NCBI GenBank assembly: GCA_028023455.1
Contig: JAQFVV010000001.1
Coordinates: 25,287,401 to 25,351,400, forward strand
Direction: 5' to 3'
DNA length: 64,000 nt
Source: Epiperipatus broadwayi
Lineage: Eukaryota > Onychophora > Udeonychophora > Euonychophora > Peripatidae
Each line of letters begins with the position of its first letter. Within the stretch, counting starts at the first letter, position 1. Positions 36,210 through 49,544 of this stretch are shown one piece after another. The notes under the pieces were generated by a model. It saw nothing but the letters and a program-made list of their open reading frames with translations. It was not told where the DNA came from and searched no databases. The translations under genes were made by a program, and so were the position numbers.

Positions 36210-36334
36210 AACTTGAAATGTTTTATAAAAGTTTATTTAATATTTTCCCCATTTATAGACTTAATTGTTAAAAAACAAAATAAAAAAATATATGTATTTA
36301 GAAATTGATCTACATTTTGAAAACTGAAATATAT

Positions 36335-39300
36335 TGTGACAGAGCAGTCTGTGTCAACCATTCAAAGTTAAATCTAACGTCATTTAAAAATTATTTAAAA
36401 AGATTACATGTAATAATACACATACTCATTTGTGTTAAAATGTTTTTTATTCATTGATTTTAAAATAGTTTCTGTTACCACTTGTTTTTACTTTTTTTTC
36501 ATCAAATTAATTAAAAACAAGCAAACATGTTGATTACATTCCTGTTGCTTATTTTTATCAGTTTTAATTTAATTCTAAGATTTGTGTTGTTGTTTTAGTT
36601 AAAATAATCCCTGGTTGGAATTCCTGAATTAGATTGAGTGGGAGATTAAGATTTGCCCTGCCCTCGGGGGTAGAATTCAAAAACAATAACAAGTTTTTGT
36701 GGGAACTTGAGTGTGGGTATAAATAACCCCAAAAATTTCATGCATCATTCTAGAGAGCCTTGACCAAGAAAATACTCTGTCAAAGGATTAGTTCAACTTC
36801 CTATAGATTCTGATTAACCTCATTTCACATTTGCAGTTCAGACATTTAATTTCTTTAAAGGCAAAATTTGTAGTTATTAAAAACAATTTTGCTTTCACCA
36901 AGATGTTAAAATACACTTCTATATGTCTTGCAAACAACAACATGCATTGTTAAGTTAAATAAGATTGAACCTTGGACTCTGAGCTGCTCTTTCATGATGC
37001 CATGAAACTCTAACATAAGCTGGATTCCCAATTTGCCTTGACACCTGCCTCCATCATAAAAAGAAGTCACCTGAAATATGAACTTATTAAAAGTGTGCAC
37101 TCTTCAGAAAACTACTTGAACTCTGCCTTACCATAAGGTAAACTTTTTCTTATTCTTGCCAGGGTAAATAAATTGCTTCTAATTAAATCTCCACTCAATC
37201 TAAAATAAGTCTGATATATAAAGTTTTATTTATTAGTTAATCTAACATTCATTTTCTGTATTTACTTTTTCTAGTATTTAAAATGTGCTTTGGAATCTTA
37301 ATTTTAAGATTCCAAGTTTGTTTTCAATTTTTGTTTATCAGAAAGTGCATTGTGAATGTATAATTTCATATGTTTAATATATGTCTAATTATTTCACAAA
37401 CTATTGCTAAATGTTTTGGCAGTTTTTATAATTTTTATTTACTCACCTGCCCTTAGTTGTTATTGTAAAATAATTAATTTGAAACATGTTTAGTTTGCAC
37501 TTTTTGCAAACAACAAAATCTTTTGGCTGGCTATTTATCGGGTTCTTTGTTCTGGTTTTTTGAAAGTAGAGATTTCTTTTTAGATTATGTAAGATCATAA
37601 TCAAATATCTTTTTGCTGTCTTATATGTGAAATCAACCATATTTGCTTTAAAAGTAGTATTATGTGCAGCAGTCCTGCAGCATTATAACATCAGTAGTTA
37701 GAATGCTACTGATTGATCATCCACAATGGTTTCATTGATTTCCTACAAGACCATAACTGATTTCATATCTCCGAATCAGGAAGCTAGAGTTGCTGTTTTT
37801 TTTTTGTAATTTTATAAATTGCCAGCAGGAAAATATCCTATCCATTTCTTTTATTTTTAGGTGAGAGAATTTTGCTGCCAAAGCATTTAATGTTTTCATG
37901 TTTGCCATATTCACGTGCATTTCTCTGATAAATATGTGTATTTGAATCTAAGTCACTTTTGTATTCATGGCTAGGTTGCTTTATTCTATTGTCCAAACTT
38001 TAATAAAATTTTCAAATTATTTAAGCTCTTAATAAATTTACAAATTGTTTAAAGTTATTTGGCTAACATTTGTCTTGGTACTTTTATTTCTCAATTGTCT
38101 AAACAATACTTAAGATTTCTTGTTTCTCCCTGAGTTTAGTTCAGTGCATTCAGGTTTGCATATCCTGTCCACCTTTAAAATAAATGTCTAATTCTGATTT
38201 TCAGACTAGTAGAACCCTTGTGGTCAGTATATGTGAAACCAAAATCTTTCATCCATTACATACTTTAAATTATAGTGTAACCAACATAGGGCTTTGAATT
38301 TTCAAGCCCATGTGAGATTTTGTTTAGACAATTGAGAAAGATTTCAGGCGTAAGAGGCAAGCTATAGTAGGCAGGGATCAGTTTTTGTTAGTTATGGCAT
38401 GTATGGTTAGAGCAGTTTGGTAGAAGGGGGTTCGACTTTTTCATGTGACAAATAAATAAATAGTAAATAGCTTTTTTTTGGAAGAAAAATCTTTCGGAGT
38501 TTTTTTTTTTTTTGGAATTTAAAAAAGTGTGAAAAATAGTTCGTTTTTGTTTTTTCCACAGGAAATGATTAACAAACAGTAAATAGTGTTTTATTTGCTT
38601 TTGGATTTTTCTTTTTTTTTTTGAAAAAAATTAGTATAGTGAATTTAGTCTTGTGTTGAAAATGGGAATTGTTGAAAAAGAAGAGTCAGAGACCAGATTA
38701 ATGATAATGAAGATGTTGATGAAGTTGGTAATAGAAATGAAGGATGAAAATTAGTGAAATCAAGCAGAGCCAGAGGGCTATGAAGGAAGAAATTAGTGAT
38801 GTTAAGCAGGGCCAGCAGGCAATAAAGGAAGAAATTATTAAAGAAATTAAAGAAATGAGAAGAGGAATGATGGGAAGAGTAGATGAAAGTCAGGAAGTAG
38901 AAAAAGAAGTTGAGATGGGAAAGGAGTTAAAAAATGAGTCGAGTAAAGAGAGCCAGGAAGTAAAAAAGTTGTTGTCATAGAAGATATAGAAATTGAAGTA
39001 GCACAGGATAGTGCTAGGACAGAGAAGGTGGAAATAAAGTTTGAAATAAGTAGAGAGTGGAGAGAGATAGATAGTGTGGTGGAGAAAGAAAATCTTGGAG
39101 ACAGTTATAGGATTGAGACTAGAAAGGTAAAAGGGTTACCTCAAGAGGCTAAAAATGAGTTGAGTAAAATAACTGTTAATTGTGAACATGGATTTAAATC
39201 TAAGAAAAGAGTTAAGGAAAAGTTTTTGGAATATGATGTTAAAGCAAAAATAAAAGCCATTTATAAAACAATCTTATTCAACACATCTAAAAAGGCTGTA

Positions 39301-41751
39301 GGAAATGAAGTTTTGTCATTTACTAGTGTTGATATGATCGAAGATAAAGCAGGAAAGGATGAAGGACTAAGGAGTTTTGTGAATGAAAAGATTCAGATAT
39401 ATATGCTAGAAAATAGAACAGAATGAGAAAGAAACAAAATAATAAATTCTAGGCAAGCAAGATATAAGAGAGGGAAAGGAACTTATTTCATTAAGTTAGT
39501 AAAAGGAATAAAAGAACTGCTGGACAAAGGTTAAAGGTTCAGCCATTAGTAATCAGACAGATTGTTTTTAATAAAAAAAAAAAAAAAAAGATTTTGCTTA
39601 ATGACTTATGAGAATGGATAAGTGAAATGTATTTTAAAAAAATATTGTTTGAGAGTGCAAGGCAAACATTCAGCTTGGAGTTTTTAGGGGGTTTTAAATG
39701 TTTAAAGTAAAAAAAAAAGAGCATAGGAATGCTTTTGTTTTCATCTGATGATCGGGCAGTTGTGTTGGAGCAGTCCGTATCAATCATTGTTTAAACCAAA
39801 AAAATAAATCAATAAAACTATCTTTTAGTGATCAAATTTAAATCTAAAGTCATTTAAAAATTATTTAAAAAGAGTATGTGTATTAATACACATACTCGTT
39901 TGTGTTTAAAATGTTTTTTATTCATTAAAATTGATTTTAAAATAGTTTCTGTTACCGCTTGTTTTTACTTTTTTTCATCAAATTAATTAAAAACAAGCAA
40001 ACATGTTGATTACATTCCTGTTGCTTATTTTTATCAGTTCTAATTTAATTCTAAGAAGCAGAGATTTAATTTTTGTGTTGTTGTTTTAGTTAAAATAATC
40101 CCTGGTTTGAATTCCTAAATTATAGTGAGCAGGAAATTAAGATTTGTCCTGCCCTCAGGGGTGAAATCAAAAACAATAACAAGTTTTCATGGGAAATTGA
40201 ATGTTTGAGTATAAATAACCCCAAAAATTTCATGCATCATTCTAGAGAGCCTTGACCAAGCAAATACTCTGTCAAAATATTGGTTCAGCTTCGTATACAT
40301 TCTGATTAACCTCATTCCATCTTTGCAGTTGGGACATTTAATTTCTTTAAAAGCAAAATTTGTAGTTATTAAAAACAATTTTGCTTTCACCAAGTTGTTA
40401 AAATACACTGCTATTCATCTTGTAAACAACAATATGCATTTCTGATTTAAATAAGGATGAACCTCAGACTCTGAGCTGCTCTTTCATGATGCTATGAAAC
40501 TCTAACATAAGCCAGATTCCCAATTTGCCTTGTCACTTGCCTCTGTCAAAAAAGTCACCTGAAGTATGAACTTATATAAAAATGCACCCTCTTCAGAAAA
40601 CTACTTGAACTCTGCCTTACCGTAAGGTAAACTTTTTCTTATTCTTGCCAGGGTAAATAAATTGCTTCTAATTAAATCTCCACTCAGTCTAAAATAAGTG
40701 TGATATATAAAGTTTTATTTATTAGTAAATCTAACATTCATTATCTGTATTTACTTTTTCTAGTATTTAAAGTGTGTTTTGGGGATCTTAGTTTTAAGAT
40801 TCCAAGTTTGTTTTCAATTTTCCTTTATCAGATGGTGCATTGTGAGTGTATAATTTTAAATGTTTAATATATATCTAATTATTTCACTAACTATTGCTAA
40901 ATGCTTTGGCAGTTTTCGTAATTTTTATTTACTCACCTGCCCTTAGTTGTTGTTATAAAATAATTAATTTTAAACACATTTAGTTTGTGCTTTTTGCAAA
41001 CAACAAAATCTTTTGGCTGGCTATTTATCGGTTTCTTTGTTTTGGTTTTCTGAAAGTAGAGATTTCTTTCTAGATTATGTAAGATCGTAATGAAATATCT
41101 TTTTGCTGTCTTGTATGTGAAATCAACAATGTTTTCTTTAAAAGTAGTATTACGTGCAGCAGTTCTGCTGCATTATAACATCAGTAGTTAGAATGATACT
41201 CATGGATCATCCGCACTGGTTTCATTGATTTCCTACAAAACTATAACTGATTTCATATCTCTAAATTAGGAATTTAGAGGTGCTGTTTTTTTTTGTAATT
41301 TCATAAATCTCCAGCAGGAAGATATTATCCTATCCATTTCTTTTATTTTTAGGTGAGAGAATTTTGCTGCCAAAGTATTTAATGTTTTCATGTTTGCCGT
41401 ACTCATGAGCACTCTCTGATAAATATGCGTATTTGAATCTAAGTCACTTTTGTATTCATGGCTAGATTGCTTTATTCTATTGTCCAAACTTTAGTAAAAT
41501 TTTCAAATTATTTAAGCTCTTAATAAATTTACAAATTGTTTAAATTTATTTGGCTGATGTTTGTCTTGGTACTTTTATTTCTCAATTGTCTAAACAATAC
41601 TTAAGATTTCTTGTTCTTCGCTGAGTTTAGTTCAGCACATTCAGGTTCACATATCCTGTCCACCCTTAAAATAAATGTCTAGTTCTGATTTTTGGACTAG
41701 TGGTGCCTTTGTGGTCAGTATATATGAACCCAAAATCTTTCATCCGTTACA
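36335..41751 (+). mobile_element. Gag-only LTR retrotransposon (right copy)
   Basis: Reverse complement of the 9006-14383 element. LTRs are 36335-38260 and 39761-41751; the internal region 38261-39760 carries the gag-like frame on the + strand. It sits at the equivalent insertion point in the arm. Confidence 0.8.
38662..39426 (+). pseudogene. Gag-like coiled-coil protein of the LTR element (right copy)
   Basis: The better preserved copy. An ATG at 38662 opens a short N-terminal segment in frame 1. A frameshift near 38745 leads into the coiled-coil part (frame 2, to the stop at 38978-38980), and a second frameshift at the A6 run near 38966 leads into the C-terminal part (frame 1, to the TGA at 39424-39426). 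The three parts together would be about 250 codons. The coiled coil is rich in Glu, Lys and Gln heptads (S-E-I-K-Q-S-Q; E-I-S-D-V-K-Q-G-Q). The C-terminal third is open for over 130 codons here, whereas the left copy has small indels. No reverse transcriptase follows before the 3' LTR. Confidence 0.6.
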
Positions 41752-42546
41752 ATATATTCTGTATTTAGCATTTATTATATACAGAAAAAATGTCATAATG
41801 AAAATTATTTAAAGTTTTTATTTGAATCTAGGCCTAAATTTGCTATAATTCTTAATATACATACAAGTAAACACAAAATATTAAGGTTTTCAAACACTGT
41901 TTATATCAATTCACAGCTTTTTAAAAAAAAATTAGATTTATCTTGCAAATACAAATGAATCAATTTATATTTTAATATAATGTATATTTTTTGTCTCCAC
42001 ATTTTACATATTTTTATTTTCAATGCAACCTTTATTATACTTAAGATTACAAAACAATTTTGGGTCTCCTTCCCAGTTACAGATTACCAAATATTCAATT
42101 TCCAAAGTTAAATCAATTATTCCCAAGTTTACAAAAAGGTTTACATGCAATGACAAATCTTTACATGAAAATATTAATATAATCTAGTTGCAAGTCTACT
42201 TATATATTGGTCAACATGACCCAACCATGGTGAAGTCATCAGAAGTCCAATGATACACATTCCCTGGACCCTGAAGTGAAGACTCACTTAGCTTCAACTG
42301 TATAGGCAGACATTCAGCATTTTAGCAACTGCCACAGCAGGCCATGAGATCTAAGATCCAAACCCATCAAACCCCAACCACCCAATCCACAGACCAGCCA
42401 TGCTAAAACCATTTACATCAAATCACAACAAGTATACAATTAAGCCAGATCACACATGTCATCCATGTATTATCTTAGATCAAGAGTAAACAAGTTATAA
42501 TAAACTCAATACAACTATGAAACAAAAGATATAGATTTTACATTAC
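41752..42546 (-). other. Mirror of the possible solo LTR and flanks
   Basis: Equivalent to 8211-9005; includes the GC-richer block with reverse-complement TATA-like and AATAAA signals. No gene seen. Confidence 0.35.
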
Positions 42547-42557
42547 ATTATTAGCAT

Positions 42558-44077
42558 ACAACTGAAACACACAGGTTCATTATATACCTGTGTCTATATA
42601 TGTAATATATAGGGAATATGAGCACAGACCTTCACATGGCCCACCACTCTCCACACTATCTCACAACACTGATACACTTGAACACATATATGTTGAAAAG
42701 ATAAATAATTACCAATATGTGTATTTCATACTAAACCAGCAATCATCAGTTGGTCTAGATTACCATCTCTACACATATATGCTATAAGTGCTCAGATGTA
42801 TAATAAGATAGCCAATCCTCATCCTTTAATGGACAGGCTTCAATCTACTCCAACTCTTCAACTGTCCATCCAATTGAAAATCTGATGATAGAATGCTCAA
42901 AGGCCACCCTGAGATCAAGATTCTTGTCACACTCATGTTGACCTAAGGTCAATCCGATCCCTCATGTACAGGATATAATCCATTTAATACATATACAAGG
43001 AATGGACAGACATCTCTGCTATGTAATAACTAAAACACACAGGCTTATTATATACCTGTGTCTATATATGTAATATATAGGGTATATGGGCACACACCTT
43101 CACACAACCCACCACTCTCCACACTATCTCACAACTCTGATACACTTGAACACATATATGTTGAAAAGATAAATAATCACCAATATACATATTTCATGTT
43201 AAACCAGCAATCATCAGTTGGTCCAGATTACCATCTCTATACATATATGCTATAAGTGCTCAGATATATATTAAGATAGCCAATCTCAGCCTCAGTGTGG
43301 CCTTTGAGCATTCCATCATCAGATTTTCAATTGGATGGATGGTTGAAGAGTTTGAGTATGGAGTAGATTGAAGCCTGTCCATTAAAGGATGAGGATTGGC
43401 TATCTTAATATATATCTGAGCACTTATAGCATATATGTGTAGAGATGGTAATCTGGACCAACTGATGATTGCTGGTTTAGCATGAAATACGTATATTGGT
43501 GATTATTTATCTTTTCAACATATATGTGTTCAAGTGTATCAGTGTTGTGAAGATCGTATGGAGAGTGGTGGATCATGTGAAGGTCTGTGCTCATATACCC
43601 TATATATTACATATATAGACACAGGTATATAATAAGCCTGTGTGTTTCAGTTATTACATAGTAGAGATGTCTGCCCATCTCTTGTATATTTATTAAATGG
43701 ATCACATTCTGTACATGAGAGATCGGATTGACCTTAGGTCAAGATGGGTGTGACAAGAATCTCAACCTCAGGGTGGCCTTTGAGCATTCCATCATCAGAT
43801 TTTCAATTGGATGGACGGTTGAATTGGAGTGTGGAGCAGATTGAAGTCTGTCCATTAAAGTATGAGGATTGGCTATCTTAATATATATCTGAGCACTTAT
43901 AGCATATATGTGTAGAGATGGTAATCTGGACCAACTGATGATTGCTGGTTTAGCATGAAATATGTATATTGGTGATTATTTATCTTTTCAACATATATGT
44001 GTTGAAGTGTATCAGTGTTGTTAGATAGTGTGGAGAATGGTAGGTCATGTGAAGGTCTGTGCTCATATACCATATAT
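42558..44077. mobile_element. Fold-back element A (right copy)
   Basis: Mirror of 6678-8199 with the same 11-base flanking repeat in reverse complement (ATTATTAGCAT at 42547-42557 and 44078-44088). Almost identical in length to the left copy (1520 versus 1522 bases). Confidence 0.8.
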
Positions 44078-44088
44078 ATTATTAGCAT

Positions 44089-45305
44089 GCAGTAAAAGCA
44101 CTACTATAATTGTCTCAAAATCCAACATTGATTCACACTTAGACTGACATTGATTTACACTTAGACTGAAACAGTCAAATGCTATATCAAATATAAAGTC
44201 CCAAATCATCAATCACATTTCACTACAAATATAATTAAAACCTTACATTATATACAATATTCAATTTTAAATCCTAAGTTTTCCAGTAATAAACAAGAAA
44301 AGAACGAATAAACAATAATTATTTTTAGGATTTACAGTTAATCTTTCAAAATTACAGTATAATATCTTTCAACTGGCATATATCTCTTACAATTGACTTT
44401 TTTTAGATCTCTAAAAATGTCTTGAAGTCTAGTTTAGGACTTAATATTTTTCATATTTATCTTATTTTTTGATAATGACCTTAAATTCATTCTATTTTTA
44501 TATTTTCTAGCTAATATCAGTGATATATGTTTATTTTCTACTCTATATATTTCACATTCAATTCTTTTTCTTAATTTTAGTATATATTTCTTTATATTTT
44601 CTTTTATAATGAGATGTATTGCTATTTTTTAAAAGTCTAAGTCTAAAATATGAGTTATAATTAGAAGATGTGCATTTTTAAAAATAAAAAACCACACTTA
44701 AGCATGTAAATGATAAATAGCAAAACATTATTGATGCAATGATACAGTATGATGAGTCTGAAAATTAATTCCAATTCCTATTTCCCATACAGCTACATAG
44801 TGACTTTTAATATTTAAATTAGAAGTGTATGGTTCTATTAGAGTGAAAAAGTTAAAAAGCAATAAAACTAAAAAAAGCATATTTACATATACAATGAAGC
44901 CACATTATGTGTTGTATCAACATATACTATTTAATTTATATGCTATACAAAAAATGTAAACAAATAAAAAAAATGTAAATAAACAAAAAATAAAAACATT
45001 AAGATTCATAAATTTATTTAGTTTTATGAAATACCAAGCAGCATTTTTTCATTATGGAGTGCTGAATGCAGTTATGTTTATTAATAACATTTATTCATAT
45101 TACATTGACCACACATATATTTTGATGTGATACAATATTTATGTAATAAAATGTTTTTTTTTTATATTAAAGCTAAATATTTTACAAAATTAAGAAAATT
45201 TGTAAAGTATCTTTTTCAAATAATGCAATAAAAGCTAGGGACTACATTTATATATATATAAACTAGGAGTGTAGAACCTTATTTATATACAAACATATAC
45301 ATTAC
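44089..45305. other. Intron sequence, AT-rich (mirror of 5441-6666)
   Basis: No coding signal seen; nearly identical to the left arm. Confidence 0.55.
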
Positions 45306-45441
45306 CTTACATAAAATACCAGCAATGTGCAAATCTCCAGTGACTGATGAATCAATTCCAAACAAAATAACACTACTATAGGCTGAAGCACATCCAAAAA
45401 TAATCAAAGTATTAATTTTAGGAGATGACATTTTAATATAT
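45306..45441 (-). CDS. GABA-B-type receptor exon, TM1-TM2 region (right copy)
   Basis: Reverse-strand duplicate of 5305-5440. Acceptor (complement of CTAG at 45442-45445) and donor (complement of GTAATG at 45300-45305) are intact. The encoded Y-I-K-M-S-S-P-K-I-N segment and helix are unchanged; the first differences are in the intron after the donor. It reads toward the palindrome centre, convergent with the left copy. Confidence 0.88.
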
Positions 45442-47260
45442 CTAGTAAAATGTATAGAGAGAGAGATATATTTTAAAGCAAAGATTTTTACTATGAAAAA
45501 ATATAAGTATATAAATATAATCAAATTGTCTTTATATCATAACTAGTAAACTTTATAAGTACAGTATAAAATTTAAAGCAGTAATACTTTTTTGTTCATA
45601 TTTAGTTAACAATAAAACAAAGATTCTTCTATGTATTATATTAACTGTTCCATAGATCATTTAACTGCAAATATTCCTATTGGCCAAGTGAATTCAAGTT
45701 TTAAACTTTTGATTGGTCAATTATAGAATCAGCAGTAAAATTACATTTGTCATTAAAATTATATTTGTTTTAGTTTACTTTCTAAAAAGCAAATTAATAA
45801 TTTGTCAGATTATTAAAATAAATGAAAGTTTTTAAAAAATAAATTTCTATTTATAATTTATAAAAATAATCTATAGTGGATAACCTAAAATGTATTTTTT
45901 TTTTCAACCAATTAAAAATATGGCCATATATCATTGATTTCTTTCTCAATTTACTTTCGTGTAAAAGTAAATATTTTTTACTAAAATCTGCATTATTTTT
46001 AAAATAATTTTCACATTTATTTTTTGAAAAAAATAAGAAATATGTAAAAAAAACTATTCAAAAATATACATTTTCATTTTGAAAATCAAAACAAAGAACT
46101 TAGAATTGTCAAAATTATTGACAAGTCTCCCTTGTATAAGAAATAAAAAACAACCAGTCAGTGGCTTGGAAGGCAGGCCTTATACTATTGTTATAACTTT
46201 AAATTTAAATCTCATTGATTTATTAGTTATAAAATAGTTATAAAGGGGAAGCATTATACAATACAGTTTCTTGATAAAATAAACATAAAATGGCAAAATG
46301 GTGTAACAAATAGTAGTTTGAGAGTGAATTAAAATTGCATATGAACATGTTTGGTGAATATGGAAAAAGGTTAAAAGTAATAAAAAAAATTTTAGCTTGT
46401 AGCTAGCTAAATAAAATATATAAAAAACCATTATTGTTTTAAATTGTATATATATTAAATATTTTCATGGATTATTTAAGATGTGAATATTGAAATAAAT
46501 TCAAAACTCCTTTTTAAAAAAAAAATATCCAGCAACAATGTTACTAAGTATTCATCAGCAGTCCCAAAATCAGGTGCTTTAGAATGTCATAATAACTTTT
46601 TCCTAAATCTTACTTAGTGAAATTTGAAGTAAATTTCATTATGTGATGAAATGTCAATTGTAATTTTTTTAATTGACTTTAATAGTAAATGTATTAGCCT
46701 AGGAATATTGAAATATGTTACTATGACAAGAAAAATATTAAAGCAAGAAATGTTTATTATTAATTGCAATATAAAAGTTATGAATTGATTTTATTCATTT
46801 TAAAAATGCACAAATAAATAATAAAGTTTATAGTTTTGATAAAATTATTGTTCTTCCTTTATTATATGTATTTTGGTTGTTGCATACACAAGTAGTAGAT
46901 TACAAATAATACACATGAATATTTAATGTCTTAAGTATGTTTGTTGTTTTATTTATATGATATATGTAATATTATATTGGAGAGACATGTATAGAATGTA
47001 TATTTCTCCAGGATCATATGTTAAGAATGTATTATAAATTATTCTAGTTTATGTTGAATTAAAAAAATATTATTTGTATTTTTAAAACATACATATTTAT
47101 TATATGAAATAATTGATTATTTTTTGTTATTATTGTTGTGTACAAAATTTCTACTTTTGGAACGATAGATAAATTTGACATTAGAGTTTATAAAAGAACA
47201 TTACCTTAGTTTTTATAATGTCAATTAAAAAGATTATAAATAGAACTGAATGGTTTGAAC
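45442..47260. other. AT-rich non-coding DNA (mirror of 3489-5304)
   Basis: No gene seen; near-identical to the left arm. Confidence 0.5.
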
Positions 47261-47290
47261 ACACTCTCTCTCTTTCTGTCTCTCTCTCTC

Positions 47291-47322
<32 letters not shown>

Positions 47323-47470
47323 CCTCTCTCTCTCTCTCTTGCTCTCCCTCTCTCTCTTGCTCTCTCTCTCCCTCTCCCCCTCTCTCTCTCTCCTCTCTCT
47401 CTCTCTCACTCTCTCTCGCTCTCTCTCTCTCTCTCCCTCTCACTTCCTCCCTCCCTCTCCCCCCCCTTTC
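47261..47470. repeat. CT-rich microsatellite
   Basis: Mirror of the GA tract at 3288-3488 with different internal arrangement. Long Ser/Leu frames here are repeat artefacts. Confidence 0.95.
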
Positions 47471-48439
47471 ATATTTTTTTTTTTATTTTTTTTTAAGTAT
47501 TTGTTTATTAACTATATAAATTGATGGGGTGAAAAGAAAAATATTTGTCCAGAAAACTGGACAGATTTATTGAGAATTTGATAAAAGAACAAGAATTTAT
47601 TAAAGAAATGAAAAGTAATTCACTGCATTCAAAATCATCTGAATATTTTTTATTAAAAATAGATATAGCTTACATTTTAATAATGGACTATAAAAACTAA
47701 CAACACAAAATTATATATAATGTTTATTTTCAACTGCAGATAGAGGTTTTGTGAAATTGGTGAATTCTTTTAACACAAGATTTAAATTGGTTTATTTTGC
47801 ATTGCATCATCATAGGTAAAAATTGGCAGCGTCTGTTTATTCATAATGTCTTATAGTATCAAATACTTGCTAAACAAAAAAATTACTTTAATATTTGGAG
47901 AATATCAAAATTAAAAAAATGTGTCCTGTATCAAATAACTTTTCATGATATTTCTACTTTATTTGGAGTAACAAAATATTGTCAAATTATAATTCAAGGA
48001 ATAGACATAGGAATTCATATTGGAAGACGATTAATCAGGAGTATGTTAATATGCATTATTATTATTATACATAAAATACTTATGTATAAAATTGTATAAT
48101 ATTTATTAATATAATTGGTTATTATACTTTAAGTTAAATAATCATTTGTTTTATGTGCTTGGAATATAAGAGAGTCAAGTGACCTAAATTTAAATTTATA
48201 TTTCAAATCTTAATAATTATAAATTTGATATAAAAATATTCTCTTCTCCTTCGTTGGTTATAGATTATTTTGGTAATATATGACTTATAAATATTGAGAA
48301 TCTAAAAGAACAATATCATAATAAGCATTCATTAATTTAGAACAATGTGAACGCATTACGCTTATTATATTCCATTTCAATTCATTATTTATTATTAAAT
48401 ATTAAAAAATCATTAATTTGTTTGTATTTCAAGGGTGTA
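47471..48439. other. AT-rich non-coding DNA (mirror of 2346-3287)
   Basis: No gene or mobile element recognised; nearly identical to the left arm. Confidence 0.5.
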
Positions 48440-48610
48440 TATGTTCAACAACATTTTTCGTGTCACATAGGTATACATATTTTAAATTAAACATTTTTCC
48501 ATATGTCACAGCATCGGCCGGGACACGAACCCACAACCCCACAACTGTCTGCAACCAACTACTTGCTTGCAAGGCAGCCGCAATGACCTCTCAGCTAACA
48601 ACGCTTGATT
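48440..48610 (-). mobile_element. tRNA-derived SINE (right-arm copy)
   Basis: Reverse complement of the SINE at 2153-2345; B-box complement at 48521-48531 and A-box complement at 48587-48597. Only about two differences were seen over roughly 180 bases. Confidence 0.7.
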
Positions 48611-48722
48611 TACAATCATCTATTTGTTTAATTGATTTCAACGGAGAATATATCTCATAATATCTACTTGGATTATATATTTTTTAAATTTTTATAGTTT
48701 ATTTGTAATATATATATGTGTG

Positions 48723-49025
48723 TGTGTGTGTAATCTTATAATTGAATATTTATAAATATAGTAATTAGATATATGTAAAGTATAACTTTAAAAATTTTAT
48801 CCACTTCGGAGCGCTTTCCACTATCCTCATAGTCTTTGTCAACTAACACTTGCCACAATTCCATGATCTTAACGTTTAGTGCCTGTCTGTTAATTAAGTC
48901 TTGTTTGGATTTGTATATTAGTATAGCTTCCTTTTTTTCCATTTATTTTTTTTTCCTTTTGTTATTTTTTTTTTTAACAAAAAGAAAAATAAAGGGAAGC
49001 AATAAGCAAATCGAACGAAGTACAA
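48723..49025. other. Short unique stretch between the right arm and the assembly gap
   Basis: Begins in a TG dinucleotide run and has no mirror on the left. No gene seen; the reading frames that run into the N block are artefacts. Confidence 0.6.
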
Positions 49026-49525
49026 NNNNNNNNNNNNNNNNNNNNNNNNNNNNNNNNNNNNNNNNNNNNNNNNNNNNNNNNNNNNNNNNNNNNNNNNNNN
49101 NNNNNNNNNNNNNNNNNNNNNNNNNNNNNNNNNNNNNNNNNNNNNNNNNNNNNNNNNNNNNNNNNNNNNNNNNNNNNNNNNNNNNNNNNNNNNNNNNNNN
49201 NNNNNNNNNNNNNNNNNNNNNNNNNNNNNNNNNNNNNNNNNNNNNNNNNNNNNNNNNNNNNNNNNNNNNNNNNNNNNNNNNNNNNNNNNNNNNNNNNNNN
49301 NNNNNNNNNNNNNNNNNNNNNNNNNNNNNNNNNNNNNNNNNNNNNNNNNNNNNNNNNNNNNNNNNNNNNNNNNNNNNNNNNNNNNNNNNNNNNNNNNNNN
49401 NNNNNNNNNNNNNNNNNNNNNNNNNNNNNNNNNNNNNNNNNNNNNNNNNNNNNNNNNNNNNNNNNNNNNNNNNNNNNNNNNNNNNNNNNNNNNNNNNNNN
49501 NNNNNNNNNNNNNNNNNNNNNNNNN
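49026..49525. other. Assembly gap of exactly 500 N
   Basis: The round length indicates a placeholder inserted at scaffolding, not a measured distance. The 409-bp tandem array begins at the first base after it, so the gap probably lies inside or beside that array. Confidence 0.98.
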
Positions 49526-49544
49526 TTCACTATCTCTAACTATA

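Larger units (their letters stand above)
25550..48722 (-). repeat. Right arm of the ~46.7-kb inverted repeat
   Basis: Reverse complement of the left arm, element for element. Differences include microsatellite length (AT run 35589-35638 versus 15083-15104), scattered single-base changes in the outer arm, and dense substitutions and indels between about 25.6 and 30.5 kb. The outer end falls in a TA/TG dinucleotide run at 48711-48731, about 300 bases before the assembly gap. Confidence 0.95.
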
